A stretch of 64,000 bases of DNA, from positions 2,054,001 through 2,118,000 of the forward strand of contig NZ_CP021648.1 in assembly GCF_002176815.1 (NCBI RefSeq). The letters run 5' to 3'. Within the stretch, counting starts at the first letter, position 1. The number at the start of each line of letters is the position of its first letter. Under the pieces are notes generated by a model. That model ran no database searches, was not told the origin of the DNA, and worked only from the letters and a program-made list of their open reading frames with translations. The position numbers and the translations under genes are program-made. This DNA is from Acidovorax sp. T1. Its GTDB lineage: Bacteria > Pseudomonadota > Gammaproteobacteria > Burkholderiales > Burkholderiaceae_C. Positions 35,970 to 45,128 of this stretch are shown here, piece after piece.

Positions 35970-36248
35970 GCGGGGTGCCGTGCACAACCCGTGCGTACTG
36001 GCCAACATCCACCGTAACCGCGACGCCATCCATGCCGCCTGACCCGCGCGCCTTTTTTGTGGGATGTGCGCGAGTCCGCACATTTGATAGCAGTCAACGC
36101 TTGCTGCATAAGCGCGAGCGGCTGATTTCCTCAAGACAACCGAGTTATTCCATTTCTCAATCACCCATGTCGTTGTTGCTTCGCCTTGTCGTGCTGCACA
36201 GCACTGCCTGCGGCTTTGCGCCTGGACACGAATGATTTGGAAACTGAA
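35970..36248. other. Intergenic gap with a CR1 copy
   Basis: About 280 bp. A CR1 copy lies at 36082-36132. I see no gene in the rest. Confidence 0.5.
36082..36132 (+). repeat. CR1 dispersed repeat, copy 6
   Basis: TTTGATAGCAGTCAACGCTT, then GCATAAGCGCGAGCGGC; more diverged than most copies. Confidence 0.65.
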
Positions 36249-38939
36249 CTACAGCGTTTGCGTGACCAGCCTGAAATCTGCGTCTTCCGGATAAGGCTTG
36301 ATCACAAAGCCCAGGCTGCGCATCAGCTTGAGCATGTTGGGGTTATTGGCCAGCACCAGGCCTTCCATCTCGGCCAGGCCTTTGTCGCGGGCCGCGTCCA
36401 TGATGCTGAGCATCAGGCGCGAGCCCAGGCCCTTGCCGTTGAAATCGTCGGCCACCACCAGCGCAAACTCGCAGCTCGACTGGTCGGGGTTGGTGACATA
36501 GCGCGACACGCCCACGATGCGCTCGGTTTCCGTCACCTCGCCGTCGGCGCCCACGGTGCGCTCGCGGAACACGGCCACCAGCGCCATTTCGCGGTCATAG
36601 TCGATCAGGGTGAAGCGGGCCAGCATCGAGGCCGGCAGTTCGACCATGGATGAGATGAAGCGGAAATACCGGCTTTCGGGCGACAGGTGCTGCACCAGCC
36701 CCTGCAGCATCTGCGCGTCGTCGGGGTGGATCGGGCGCACCAGGTATTCGCCGCCCCCGCGCATGGGCCACAGCTGCTCGTAGCGTGCGGGATACGGCAG
36801 GATGGCCAGGTGGCTGAAGCTGTCGGCCCGCCCGCCCGAGGTGTTGGCCGCGTGGTCGATGGCAATGCGCGCATCCACCGCCACGGCGCCGTGCTCGTCC
36901 ACGATGAGCGGGTTGATGTCCATCTCGCGCAGCTGGGGCAAGGCGCACACCATTTCCGACACGCGCAGCAGCACCTGTTCCAGCGCATCGTGGTTGACCG
37001 CGCTGGCGCCACGCCACTCACCCAGCGTTTCGGCCACGCGCGAGCGCTCGATCAGCTGGCGTGCCAGAAACTGGTTGAGCGGGGGCAGTTCCATGGCGCG
37101 GTCGTTGATGAGCTCGATCATGGTGCCGCCCGCACCGAAGGTGATCACCGGGCCGAACGGGGCGTCGGTCACAAGGCCGATGCAGATCTCGCGCCCGCGC
37201 CGGGCGCCCGCCATGTTCTGCACCGTCACCCCGTTGATGTGCGCATCCGGTTGCAGGCGCGCCACGCGCTGGACCATGTCGGTGTAGGCGTCGCGGGCCG
37301 CGGTGCCGCTGTGGATGTTGAGGACCACGCCGCCCACGTCGGACTTGTGGCTGATGTCGGGCGAGTCGATCTTCAGCGCCACCGGAAAACCCATCTGCGT
37401 GGCGATCATCATGGCCTCGTGCGCATTGCGCGCAAGGATAGTCTTGGTGACCGGAATATGGAACGCCGCCAGCAGCGTTTTGGACTCCATTTCGGTGAGC
37501 ACCTTGCGCCGCTCGGCCAGCACGCTTTCGATGACCAGGCGCGCGCCTTCGATGTCGGGCTTGGCCAGCGTGGACAGCGGCGGTGGCGTTTGCTGCAACA
37601 GCTGCTGGTTCTGGTAGAACGAAGCGATGTTGCCAAAGGCGCCCACGGCCGCCTCGGGCGTGCGAAAGCTCGGGATGGCGGCGTCGCGCAAAATGGCGCG
37701 CGCCGGCACCACCGAGGCGTCCCCCATCCAGCAGGCCAGCAGCGGCTTGCCCATGCGCTGCTTCACCTCGGCCAGCACGGTGGCCACGGCACAGGAGTCC
37801 GCGCCGACTTTGGGTGAAAAGATGGCCAGAACACCATCCACCTGCCGGTCTTTGCTGGCCGCCTCGATGGCCAGGCGATAGTGCTCGGGGCCCGCGTCTT
37901 CCGACAGGTCGATCAAATCCGACAGAGACGCCAGGGGCGGCAATTGGGGCGCCAGCGCGCTCGCCGAATCGGGCGACAGCTTGCCCAGGTTGAGCAAAAT
38001 TTCATTGACCCAGTCGGCCGCCAGCACACCGGGGCCGCCGCCGTTGGTGACGATGGCCAGGCGCTTGCCCACCGGCCGGTAGCGTGACGCCAGGCACTTG
38101 GCGGCCGAGAACAATTCGACAAACGAGCGCACGCGCACCGCGCCCGCCCGGCGCAGGGCCGAGTCGAACACGTCGTCGCTGCCCACGATGGTGCCGCTGT
38201 GCGTCTGGGCGGCCTCGTTGCCTGCGGGCTTGCGCCCCGCCTTGAGCACCACCACCGGCTTGGCGTTGGCGGCCGAGCGCAGCGCACTCATGAAGCGGCG
38301 CGCGTTGGAGATGCCCTCCATATAGACGACGATGCTTTGTGTGCGCGCATCGTGGGCCAGAAAATCGAGCACCTGGGCAATGTCCACGTCCGTGTTCGGC
38401 CCCAGCGACACCACCGCAGAAAAACCCACGGCGTTGTTGCGCGCCCAGTCCAGGATCGACGCCGTGAGCGCGCCCGACTGGCACACCAGCGCCAGCGAGC
38501 CATCGCGGGCCAGCGGGCCGGCCGCACTGGCATTGAGCTGCAGGTGCGGGCGCTGAAACCCCAGCGAGTTGGGGCCCAGCAAATGCAGCCCCTCGCGGCG
38601 CGCTATTTTTTTGAGGTGGGCTGCCTGGTCGGCGTCCATGCCGCTCGACAGCACGAGTGCTGCACGGCAGCCAATGCGCCCCGCCACCTCCAGCGCGGCG
38701 GGCACTTCGGCGGGCGGCAGCGCGATGATGGCCAGATCAGACTTTCGCTGCGCCAGATCGGCCAGCGTGCCGCTGGTGTGCGTGTCCACAAACTGCAGGC
38801 TGCCGGCAAAGCGCTGCGCCCGCAGGGCCGGATGCAAGGCTTGCGCATACGCGGTCAGCGTTTCGGGTTCATCGGCCTGGCCCGCCAGAACAGCAATGGA
38901 GGCAGGCGCAAAAAGCGGCGTGAGGTAGTGTTTGTCCAT
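36249..38939 (-). CDS. Acyl-CoA synthetase (NDP-forming) fused to a GNAT acetyltransferase
   Basis: 896 residues, of the Pat/YfiQ type that acetylates lysines of metabolic enzymes such as acetyl-CoA synthetase. A CoA-binding Rossmann domain (about 10-130) leads, followed by succinyl-CoA-ligase-like domains (about 150-450, with VSLGPNTDVDIAQVLDFL). An ATP-grasp-like domain lies at about 480-700 (GFPVALKIDSPDISHKSDVGGV). A C-terminal GNAT domain at about 730-896 has the acetyl-CoA loop NGKGLGSRL. The His used by true ATP-forming synthetases could not be placed with confidence. Confidence 0.9.
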   Translation of the reverse strand: MDKHYLTPLFAPASIAVLAGQADEPETLTAYAQALHPALRAQRFAGSLQFVDTHTSGTLADLAQRKSDLAIIALPPAEVPAALEVAGRIGCRAALVLSSGMDADQAAHLKKIARREGLHLLGPNSLGFQRPHLQLNASAAGPLARDGSLALVCQSGALTASILDWARNNAVGFSAVVSLGPNTDVDIAQVLDFLAHDARTQSIVVYMEGISNARRFMSALRSAANAKPVVVLKAGRKPAGNEAAQTHSGTIVGSDDVFDSALRRAGAVRVRSFVELFSAAKCLASRYRPVGKRLAIVTNGGGPGVLAADWVNEILLNLGKLSPDSASALAPQLPPLASLSDLIDLSEDAGPEHYRLAIEAASKDRQVDGVLAIFSPKVGADSCAVATVLAEVKQRMGKPLLACWMGDASVVPARAILRDAAIPSFRTPEAAVGAFGNIASFYQNQQLLQQTPPPLSTLAKPDIEGARLVIESVLAERRKVLTEMESKTLLAAFHIPVTKTILARNAHEAMMIATQMGFPVALKIDSPDISHKSDVGGVVLNIHSGTAARDAYTDMVQRVARLQPDAHINGVTVQNMAGARRGREICIGLVTDAPFGPVITFGAGGTMIELINDRAMELPPLNQFLARQLIERSRVAETLGEWRGASAVNHDALEQVLLRVSEMVCALPQLREMDINPLIVDEHGAVAVDARIAIDHAANTSGGRADSFSHLAILPYPARYEQLWPMRGGGEYLVRPIHPDDAQMLQGLVQHLSPESRYFRFISSMVELPASMLARFTLIDYDREMALVAVFRERTVGADGEVTETERIVGVSRYVTNPDQSSCEFALVVADDFNGKGLGSRLMLSIMDAARDKGLAEMEGLVLANNPNMLKLMRSLGFVIKPYPEDADFRLVTQTL

Positions 38940-39110
38940 GGGCTTGCAGCGGCGCGGGACCGCCCATCAATGATTAACCAGCAGATGGGTGTGACTGTGG
39001 CACAGCTCGGGGGCCATCGCAAAAAAGCCAAGTACCTGAGGTGACATTGTCAGCGCGGAACCGGAATGGGGCCCGGGCGCGGGCCTGAAATTTGCGCCCC
39101 TGCGGCCCGT

Positions 39111-40472
39111 TCAGGGCGCAGCGGCCATGCCCAGCAGCGCCGCGATGGCGGCTGCGGTCTGCAGCGCGGCGCCCCGGTGCTGCTGCATGAACGCCTGGGT
39201 CAAGCCACGGGCGGCGGCCAGCCGGGGCGTGTCGGTTGCCAGATCGCAGGCCCGTTTCAGCCCCTGCCCGATATCGGCCACGCGGTGGGCCACGCCCTGC
39301 TCGCAGGCCAGCGCGGCCGCCTCGGCAAAATTGAAGGTGTGTGGCCCCAGCACCACCGGGCAGCCACAGGCAATGGCCTCAATCAGGTTCTGCCCGCCCA
39401 GCGGGGCAAAGCTGCCGCCCAGCAAGGCCACGTCGGCCAGGCCGTAATACAGCACCATCTCGCCCAGCGAGTCGCCCAGCCAGACATCGGCGGGCTCGGG
39501 GCCGTCGGCCCACTGGCTGCGGCTCGATACGGTCAGGCCGGCGCTGCGCAGCAGTTGCTGCACTTCGCCAAAACGCTGGGGGTGGCGTGGCACCACCAGC
39601 CACTGTACGGGGCCATCCGTTGAAATTGCTTCATTATTGATAGCTGCTTGCGCTTGTCCATCAAGCGCTACAGGGCTTTTTGGCTTCAAGGCAGCCAGCC
39701 ACATCGCCTCTTCACCTTCGCGGCTGCTGGCGAGCATCACCACCGGCCGGGTGCTGCCTGCGCGCCATGTGCGCCCGCGCGCCAGCTGCGCGGCATCGGG
39801 CACCACGTCGAACTTGAGGTTGCCAAACACGCCCCGCACCGGCGCGCCGATGGATCGCAGTCGCTCGGCATCGGCCTGGGTCTGCGCCCAGACGGCTGTC
39901 AGGCCGCCATAGGCCGGGCGGGCCAGCGCGGCCAGGCGCTGGGATTTGCGCAGTGATTTTTCATTGAACCGGGCATTGGCCAGCACCAGCGGTATGCCGC
40001 GCTGCCGGCAAGCGGCCACCAGATTGGGCCAGACCTCGGTTTCCATGAGGATGCCGATGGCGGGGCGAAACTGGCGCAAAAAACGGCGCACCGCGCCCGG
40101 TGTATCCCAGGGCTGCCACACCTGCACATCGCCCGGTATCAGCAGTTTTTCGCCCTCGGCCCGGCCCGTGGCGGTGCCGTGGGTGAGCAGCAGGCGCATG
40201 CCGGGCAGCTGCTGGCGCAACTCGGCCAGCAAAATGGCGGCGGCCCGGGTTTCGCCCAGTGATACGGCGTGAATCCAGACAAAGCTGCCCAGCGGGTCCG
40301 TGCTGCTTGGGGGGATCAGGCTGTCCAGGGGCCGCGCGTAGTGGCCAAAACGCTCGCCCACCGCGTGGGCATAGCCAGGCTCGGCCAGCGCGCGGCGGCG
40401 CAGCTTGCGCAGCAGCAGCGGCTGGGCGGCCCAGGTCAGGGCGGAATACAGCCAGAGTGCGGCATGTGCCAT
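39111..40472 (-). CDS. waaA: 3-deoxy-D-manno-octulosonic acid transferase
   Basis: Kdo transferase of lipopolysaccharide core synthesis, at the inner face of the inner membrane. The N-terminal anchor (about residues 1-20) and WIHAVSLGETRAA with the catalytic Glu near 74 are clear. So are METEVWPNLVAACRQRGIPLVLANAR, PRHPQRF and GGSFAPLGGQNLIEA. At 453 residues it is about 25 longer than usual. The excess is a CR1 repeat read in frame at about residues 261-283, between ASSREGEEAMWLAAL and TDGPVQWLVVPRHP. The gene follows the phosphomannomutase gene by 19 bp on the same strand. Confidence 0.94.
   Translation of the reverse strand: MAHAALWLYSALTWAAQPLLLRKLRRRALAEPGYAHAVGERFGHYARPLDSLIPPSSTDPLGSFVWIHAVSLGETRAAAILLAELRQQLPGMRLLLTHGTATGRAEGEKLLIPGDVQVWQPWDTPGAVRRFLRQFRPAIGILMETEVWPNLVAACRQRGIPLVLANARFNEKSLRKSQRLAALARPAYGGLTAVWAQTQADAERLRSIGAPVRGVFGNLKFDVVPDAAQLARGRTWRAGSTRPVVMLASSREGEEAMWLAALKPKSPVALDGQAQAAINNEAISTDGPVQWLVVPRHPQRFGEVQQLLRSAGLTVSSRSQWADGPEPADVWLGDSLGEMVLYYGLADVALLGGSFAPLGGQNLIEAIACGCPVVLGPHTFNFAEAAALACEQGVAHRVADIGQGLKRACDLATDTPRLAAARGLTQAFMQQHRGAALQTAAAIAALLGMAAAP
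39626..39690 (-). repeat. CR1 dispersed repeat inside waaA, in frame
   Basis: GATAGCTGCTTGCGCTTGTC, then ATCAAGCGCTACAGGGC and CTTTTTGGCTTCAA: a full-length CR1 copy read as about 22 extra residues of WaaA. Confidence 0.88.
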
Positions 40473-40491
40473 GGGCAGCTAAAAGCGGCGC

Positions 40492-41880
40492 TCAGTGTGC
40501 TGCGCTGCCCACCTGGGCGTCGGGCTTCACGCGGTGCAACAGGGCCAGCATGGCCGCCTCGATGCGCTCCAGCGCCTCGGGCGTGTGGCCTTCAAAGCGC
40601 AGCACCAGCACGGGCGTGGTGTTGCTGGCGCGGATCAGGCCAAAGCCGTCGGGCCAGTCCACGCGCAGGCCGTCGATGGTGTTGATCTGCGCCGGGGCGG
40701 CAAAGGTGTCTGCCGCCAGGGCCTGCAGCTCGGCCGTGAGGCGGTGCGGCTCGCCCTCGGCACAGGCGACGTTGAGTTCAGGCGTGCTGAAGCTGGTGGG
40801 CAGGCCGTTGAGCACGGCGCCGGGGTCGGCGCTGCGGCTCAGGATTTCGAGCAAGCGGCAGCCGGCGTAGGTGCCGTCGTCAAAGCCGAACCAGCGCTCC
40901 TTGAAGAAGATGTGGCCGCTCATCTCGCCGCCCAGGGGCGAATCAAGCTCTTTCATGCGCGCCTTGATGAGCGAGTGGCCGGTTTTGTACATCACCGGCT
41001 GGCCGCCCGCCGCCGCAATGGCCGGCGCCAGGCGCTGGGTGCATTTCACGTCGAACAGGATGGGCGCGCCCGGCACGCGGCTGAGCACGTCCTGCGCAAA
41101 CAGCATCATCTGGCGGTCGGGGAAGATGTTGGTGCCATCGCGCGTGACGATGCCCAGGCGGTCGCCGTCGCCATCAAAGGCCAGGCCCAGCTCGGCGTCG
41201 CTGGCCTGCAGGGCGGCAATCAGGTCGCGCAGGTTTTCGGGTTTGCTGGGGTCGGGATGGTGGTTGGGGAAGTTGCCGTCCACCTCGGAAAACAGCTCGA
41301 TCACCTCGCAGCCCAGCGCGCGGAAGATGGCCGGGGCCGATGCGCCGGCAATGCCGTTGCCGCAATCGACCACGATTTTCATGGGGCGGGCCAGCTTGAC
41401 GTCGCCGGTGATGCGCTGCGCATAGGCGGGCAGCACATCCACCGTGCGCACGCTGCCGCCGGGCAGCAGCTGCCAGCTTTCGGCCTCCATGGTGCGGCGC
41501 AGGGCCTGGATTTCGTCGCCGTAGATGGCACGGCCGTTCAGCACCATCTTGAAGCCGTTGTAATCGCGCGGGTTGTGGCTGCCTGTGACCTGGATGCCGC
41601 TGGCGCACAGCGTGCTGGCCGCGAAATACAGCAAGGGCGTGGTGACCAGGCCCACGTCGATCACCTCGATGCCCGCTTCAATCAGGCCCTGCACCAGGGC
41701 GCTGCTGATGGCGGGGCCGGACAGCCGGCCATCGCGCCCCACCGCCACGGTGGTCTGGCCTTCGGCGCGGGCTGCCGTGCCAAAGGCCCGGCCCAGGCCC
41801 AGGGCCACGGCTTCGTTCAGGGTGGACGGCACAATGCCGCGGATGTCGTAGGCCTTGAAAATAGCGGGTGTGGTTTGCAC
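40492..41880 (-). CDS. Phosphomannomutase/phosphoglucomutase
   Basis: 462 residues of the AlgC/ManB-type phosphohexomutase family, interconverting hexose 1- and 6-phosphates for surface sugar synthesis. The phosphoserine loop is TGSHNP (Ser near residue 106). The metal site is AFDGDGDR, the sugar loop GGEMSGH, and the phosphate-binding end RASNTTP. The GTG at 41880 gives the standard QTTPAIFKAYDIRG start; the frame is open to 42009 but without support. It precedes waaA on the same strand, consistent with lipopolysaccharide synthesis. Confidence 0.92.
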   Translation of the reverse strand: MQTTPAIFKAYDIRGIVPSTLNEAVALGLGRAFGTAARAEGQTTVAVGRDGRLSGPAISSALVQGLIEAGIEVIDVGLVTTPLLYFAASTLCASGIQVTGSHNPRDYNGFKMVLNGRAIYGDEIQALRRTMEAESWQLLPGGSVRTVDVLPAYAQRITGDVKLARPMKIVVDCGNGIAGASAPAIFRALGCEVIELFSEVDGNFPNHHPDPSKPENLRDLIAALQASDAELGLAFDGDGDRLGIVTRDGTNIFPDRQMMLFAQDVLSRVPGAPILFDVKCTQRLAPAIAAAGGQPVMYKTGHSLIKARMKELDSPLGGEMSGHIFFKERWFGFDDGTYAGCRLLEILSRSADPGAVLNGLPTSFSTPELNVACAEGEPHRLTAELQALAADTFAAPAQINTIDGLRVDWPDGFGLIRASNTTPVLVLRFEGHTPEALERIEAAMLALLHRVKPDAQVGSAAH

Positions 41881-42003
41881 GGAAAGGTCTTTCGCGGGGA
41901 AGAAGGGCAAATATCCGCTGCATTGTAGGGGGCGCTCCAGCCCCACCGCAGGGCACAGGCACAGGTCCGAAAACGGCCAGTGCGGCGGCACCGGCGGCCT
42001 ATC

Positions 42004-43590
42004 ATGCATGCCATGACGCCGCGCAACTCGCCTTCTGCTGCACCGGACGACCTTTCATCCGACGACGGCTGTTACCGCGCCCTGCAGGCCCGGGATGCGC
42101 GTTTTGACGGGCGGTTTTTCACCGGCGTCACCTCCACCGGCATCTATTGCCGCCCAGTGTGTGCGGTGCGCACGCCCCGGCGCGAGAACTGCCGGTTCTT
42201 CACGCTGGCCGCGCAGGCCGAGGGCGCGGGCTTTCGGCCCTGCCTGCGCTGCCGGCCCGAGCTGGCGCCGCAGGCACTGGTGTGGTCGGTGCAGGACGCC
42301 AGCGGCATTCTGGTGCAGCAGGCCGTGCGGCTGCTCGACGCCCCCGATGCGTGGTGCACCGGCGACGAACGCACGGCCACGGTGGCCCGGCTGGCGGCCC
42401 GTCTGGGCGTGAGCGACCGGCACCTGCGCCGCATCTTCGAGGCGGCACTGGGGGTGTCGCCGCTGCAATACCTGCAGACCCGGCGGTTGTTGACCGCCAA
42501 GCAGTTGCTGACCGACACGCCCATGCCCGTCACGCAGGTGGCCCTGGTCAGCGGTTTTGCCAGCGTGCGCCGCTTCAACGCCGCTTTTGCCCAGCACTAT
42601 GGCCTGAACCCGACCCAGCTGCGCCGTGGGGGCGAAACGCCCGCCGGCGCTCAGGCGGCCACGCTGCGGCTGGCTTACCGGCCGCCGCTGGACGTGCCCG
42701 CCTTGCTGGCCTTTTTTGCCCGCCGCCAGTTCCATGGCGTGGAGTGGGCGGGCGATGCCGCCACCCCTGCCCTGCGCCGCACGGTGCGCCTGCAAAGCCC
42801 GGGGGCTGCCGGGCCGCAAGATCACACCGGTTGGCTGAGCGCGCGCTTTGATCCCACCCGCCACCAGGTGCTGGTGCAGACCAGCGACAGCCTGTACCCC
42901 GTGCTGCCGCAGGTGATTCGCCGCGTGCGCGCCATGCTGGATCTGGACGCCGACCCGGCGGCCATCAATGCCGTGCTCCACCCCAGTTTTCCCGAGGGCG
43001 ATGGCCTGCGTGTGCCCGGCGCTTTCGATGGCTTTGAGCTGGCCGTGCGTGCCGTGCTGGGCCAGCAGATCACCGTGGCGGCCGCACGCACCCTGGGGCA
43101 GCGGCTGGTGGAGCGCTTTGGCGAGCCCATCGCCACGCCCTGGCCCGAACTCACGCGGCTGTTTCCCGCACCGGCCGTGCTGGCGCAGGTGCCGGGCGAA
43201 GCGCTGGGGCAGCTGGGCATCGTGCGCCAGCGCCAGGCGGCCATCGTGGCGCTGGCGCGAGCGGTGGATGCGGGCCAGTTGCCGCTGCAGGCGGGCGCGG
43301 ACGTAACCGCCACCACGGCGGCGCTGTGCGCCCTGCCCGGCATTGGCGACTGGACGGCGCAGTACATCGCCATGCGCGTGCTGCGCTGGCCAGATGCGTT
43401 TCCGGCCGGTGACGTGGCTTTGCAAAAGGCCCTGGGCGTGCAGGCGCAGCCCCATCCTGCCCGTGCGGCCACCGAAGCCTCGCGGGCCTGGCAACCCTGG
43501 CGCAGCTACGCCGTGGTGCGCGCCTGGGCGGCGGGCAGCATGGCCGACACCGGCCAAGGAGCAGCTGCACATAAGCTATTAAAAAAATAG
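42004..43590 (+). CDS. Ada-AlkA fusion: DNA-3-methyladenine glycosylase with Ada and AraC domains
   Basis: 528 residues. An Ada-type zinc domain (about 20-95, with CRPVC, then CRFF and PCLRCRPE) takes methyl groups from phosphotriesters. An AraC helix-turn-helix follows (about 100-200, with RLGVSDRHLRRIFEAALGVSP). An AlkA_N and HhH-GPD glycosylase part closes the protein, with LPGIGDWTAQYIAMRVLRWP and the catalytic Asp in PAGDVALQKALG. It both senses and repairs alkylation damage. The stop codon and last few codons lie in a CR1 copy, so the original C-terminus may have been replaced. The ogt gene follows. Confidence 0.9.
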   Translation: MHAMTPRNSPSAAPDDLSSDDGCYRALQARDARFDGRFFTGVTSTGIYCRPVCAVRTPRRENCRFFTLAAQAEGAGFRPCLRCRPELAPQALVWSVQDASGILVQQAVRLLDAPDAWCTGDERTATVARLAARLGVSDRHLRRIFEAALGVSPLQYLQTRRLLTAKQLLTDTPMPVTQVALVSGFASVRRFNAAFAQHYGLNPTQLRRGGETPAGAQAATLRLAYRPPLDVPALLAFFARRQFHGVEWAGDAATPALRRTVRLQSPGAAGPQDHTGWLSARFDPTRHQVLVQTSDSLYPVLPQVIRRVRAMLDLDADPAAINAVLHPSFPEGDGLRVPGAFDGFELAVRAVLGQQITVAAARTLGQRLVERFGEPIATPWPELTRLFPAPAVLAQVPGEALGQLGIVRQRQAAIVALARAVDAGQLPLQAGADVTATTAALCALPGIGDWTAQYIAMRVLRWPDAFPAGDVALQKALGVQAQPHPARAATEASRAWQPWRSYAVVRAWAAGSMADTGQGAAAHKLLKK

Positions 43591-43632
43591 CTGCTTGCGC
43601 TTGTGCATCAAGCGCTACAAGCCAATTTCATC
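43571..43632 (+). repeat. CR1 dispersed repeat, copy 8, at the end of the Ada-AlkA gene
   Basis: CTATTAAAAAAATAGCTGC opens it, then TTGCGCTTGTGCATCAAGCG and CTACAAGCC follow. The gene stop TAG is the one within the repeat's own ATAGCTGC. Confidence 0.85.
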
Positions 43633-43647
43633 TAATATTCTCTGACC

Positions 43648-44196
43648 ATGCAATACCACCCTTCCACCGTACAGACAAGCACCTCGACCCACCTGGGCAC
43701 CGTGCGACTGGCCGCTTCTCCACGGGGTCTGGCCGGCCTGTGGTTTGACGGCCAGCGCCATTTGCCCGCGCAACTCGACGGGCCCCATGCCTGGCCGCAC
43801 GACCCGCAGCACCCGGTGCTGGTTGCCGCCGTCGGGCAACTGCAGCAATACCTGCGCGGCGAGCGCACCCGGTTCGAGCTGCCGCTGGACCTGGCAGGCG
43901 GCACGCCGTTCCAACAGGACGTGTGGCGTGCGCTGCTGTCCATTGGTTGCGGCCACACCACCAGCTATGGGGCGCTGGGCCAGCAACTGGGCCGCCCGAC
44001 GGCCGTGCGCGCCGTGGGGGCCGCCGTGGGGCACAACCCGATCAGCGTGGTCGTGCCCTGCCACCGCGTGCTGGGCAAGGATGGCGCCCTGACGGGCTAC
44101 GCCGGCGGCCTGGAGCGCAAAAGCGCGCTGCTGCAACTGGAAGGCGCTGCGCTGCGCCCGGCGCGGGCACAGGCACAGGGCGAGGTGGGCGCATGA
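43648..44196 (+). CDS. ogt: Methylated-DNA-protein cysteine methyltransferase
   Basis: 182 residues. It removes O6-alkyl groups from guanine by self-methylation. The acceptor Cys is in VVPCHRVLG (about residue 138). FQQDVWRALLSIGCGHTTSYGALG is the helix-turn-helix that flips the base. It lies next to the Ada-AlkA gene, forming a small alkylation-repair cluster, and its stop overlaps the EamA start (ATGA). Confidence 0.94.
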   Translation: MQYHPSTVQTSTSTHLGTVRLAASPRGLAGLWFDGQRHLPAQLDGPHAWPHDPQHPVLVAAVGQLQQYLRGERTRFELPLDLAGGTPFQQDVWRALLSIGCGHTTSYGALGQQLGRPTAVRAVGAAVGHNPISVVVPCHRVLGKDGALTGYAGGLERKSALLQLEGAALRPARAQAQGEVGA

Positions 44197-45101
44197 ACGC
44201 CCCCGCGCCCCAACCCGTGCCGGCCTGGCTGGGCGAGTTTGTGCTGCTGGCAGCCCTGTGGGGCGCATCGTTTCTGTTCATGCGGCTGGGGGCCGCCGAG
44301 TTCGGGCCGCTGCCCACGGCCGGGCTGCGGGTGGCGCTGGCCACGCTGTTCCTGTGGCCCATCCTGCTGCAACAAGGGCAGTGGCCGGCGCTGCGCAAGC
44401 ACTGGAAGCCAGCGCTGCTGTCGGGCGTGGTGAATTCAGCCATTCCATTCGCCCTGTACTCCTGGGCTGTACTGCACATCACCACAGGTCTGGCTTCCAT
44501 CCTCAACGCCACGGTGCCCCTGTTCGGCGCCCTGGTAGCCTGGGTGTGGCTGGGCGACCGCATCAACCGCCTGCGCTGGCTGGGCTTGGGCATAGGCTTC
44601 GTGGGCGTGGCGCTGCTGGCCTGGCGTGCACCGGGGGGCGCGGGCCTCCAATCGGATGACGCGCCCTGGGCTATCGCTGCCTGCCTGGGGGCCACCACCT
44701 GCTATGCCATCGCAGCCAGCTTTGCCCGGCGCAACCTGGTGGGAGTGCCGCCGCTGGCCGCCGCCACGGGTAGCCAATTGGGTGCAGCGCTGGGTTTGTT
44801 CGTACCCATGCTGTGGTTCTGGCCCGCGGTCATGCCGGGGCCGCGCGCCTGGGCGGCCATCGTGGCCATTGCCATCCTCTGTACGGGCATTGCCTACATC
44901 CTCTACTTTCGCCTGATTGCCCACGCCGGCCCCAGCCGCGCCCTGGCGGTGACGTTTCTGGCGCCGGTGTTTGCCCTGCTGTATGGCGCGGTGTTTTTGC
45001 ACGAGGCCATCACGCCGTGGATGATCGGCTGCGGGCTCATCATCGTGTGCGGAACGATGTTGTCAACAGGACTTATCGGGACGTCGCCCACTCGGCGGTG
45101 A
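44193..45101 (+). CDS. EamA/DMT-family transporter
   Basis: 302 residues with about ten membrane spans in two EamA halves (about 10-140 and 155-290). LLAALWGASFLFMRLG and the second-half FLAPVFALLYGAVFLHEAIT are the usual motifs. Translation is coupled to ogt through an ATGA overlap. The substrate is unknown; many relatives export amino acids or metabolites. Confidence 0.88.
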   Translation: MNAPAPQPVPAWLGEFVLLAALWGASFLFMRLGAAEFGPLPTAGLRVALATLFLWPILLQQGQWPALRKHWKPALLSGVVNSAIPFALYSWAVLHITTGLASILNATVPLFGALVAWVWLGDRINRLRWLGLGIGFVGVALLAWRAPGGAGLQSDDAPWAIAACLGATTCYAIAASFARRNLVGVPPLAAATGSQLGAALGLFVPMLWFWPAVMPGPRAWAAIVAIAILCTGIAYILYFRLIAHAGPSRALAVTFLAPVFALLYGAVFLHEAITPWMIGCGLIIVCGTMLSTGLIGTSPTRR

Positions 45102-45128
45102 GTCACGGAACGGGCCTAAACTCGGCGC

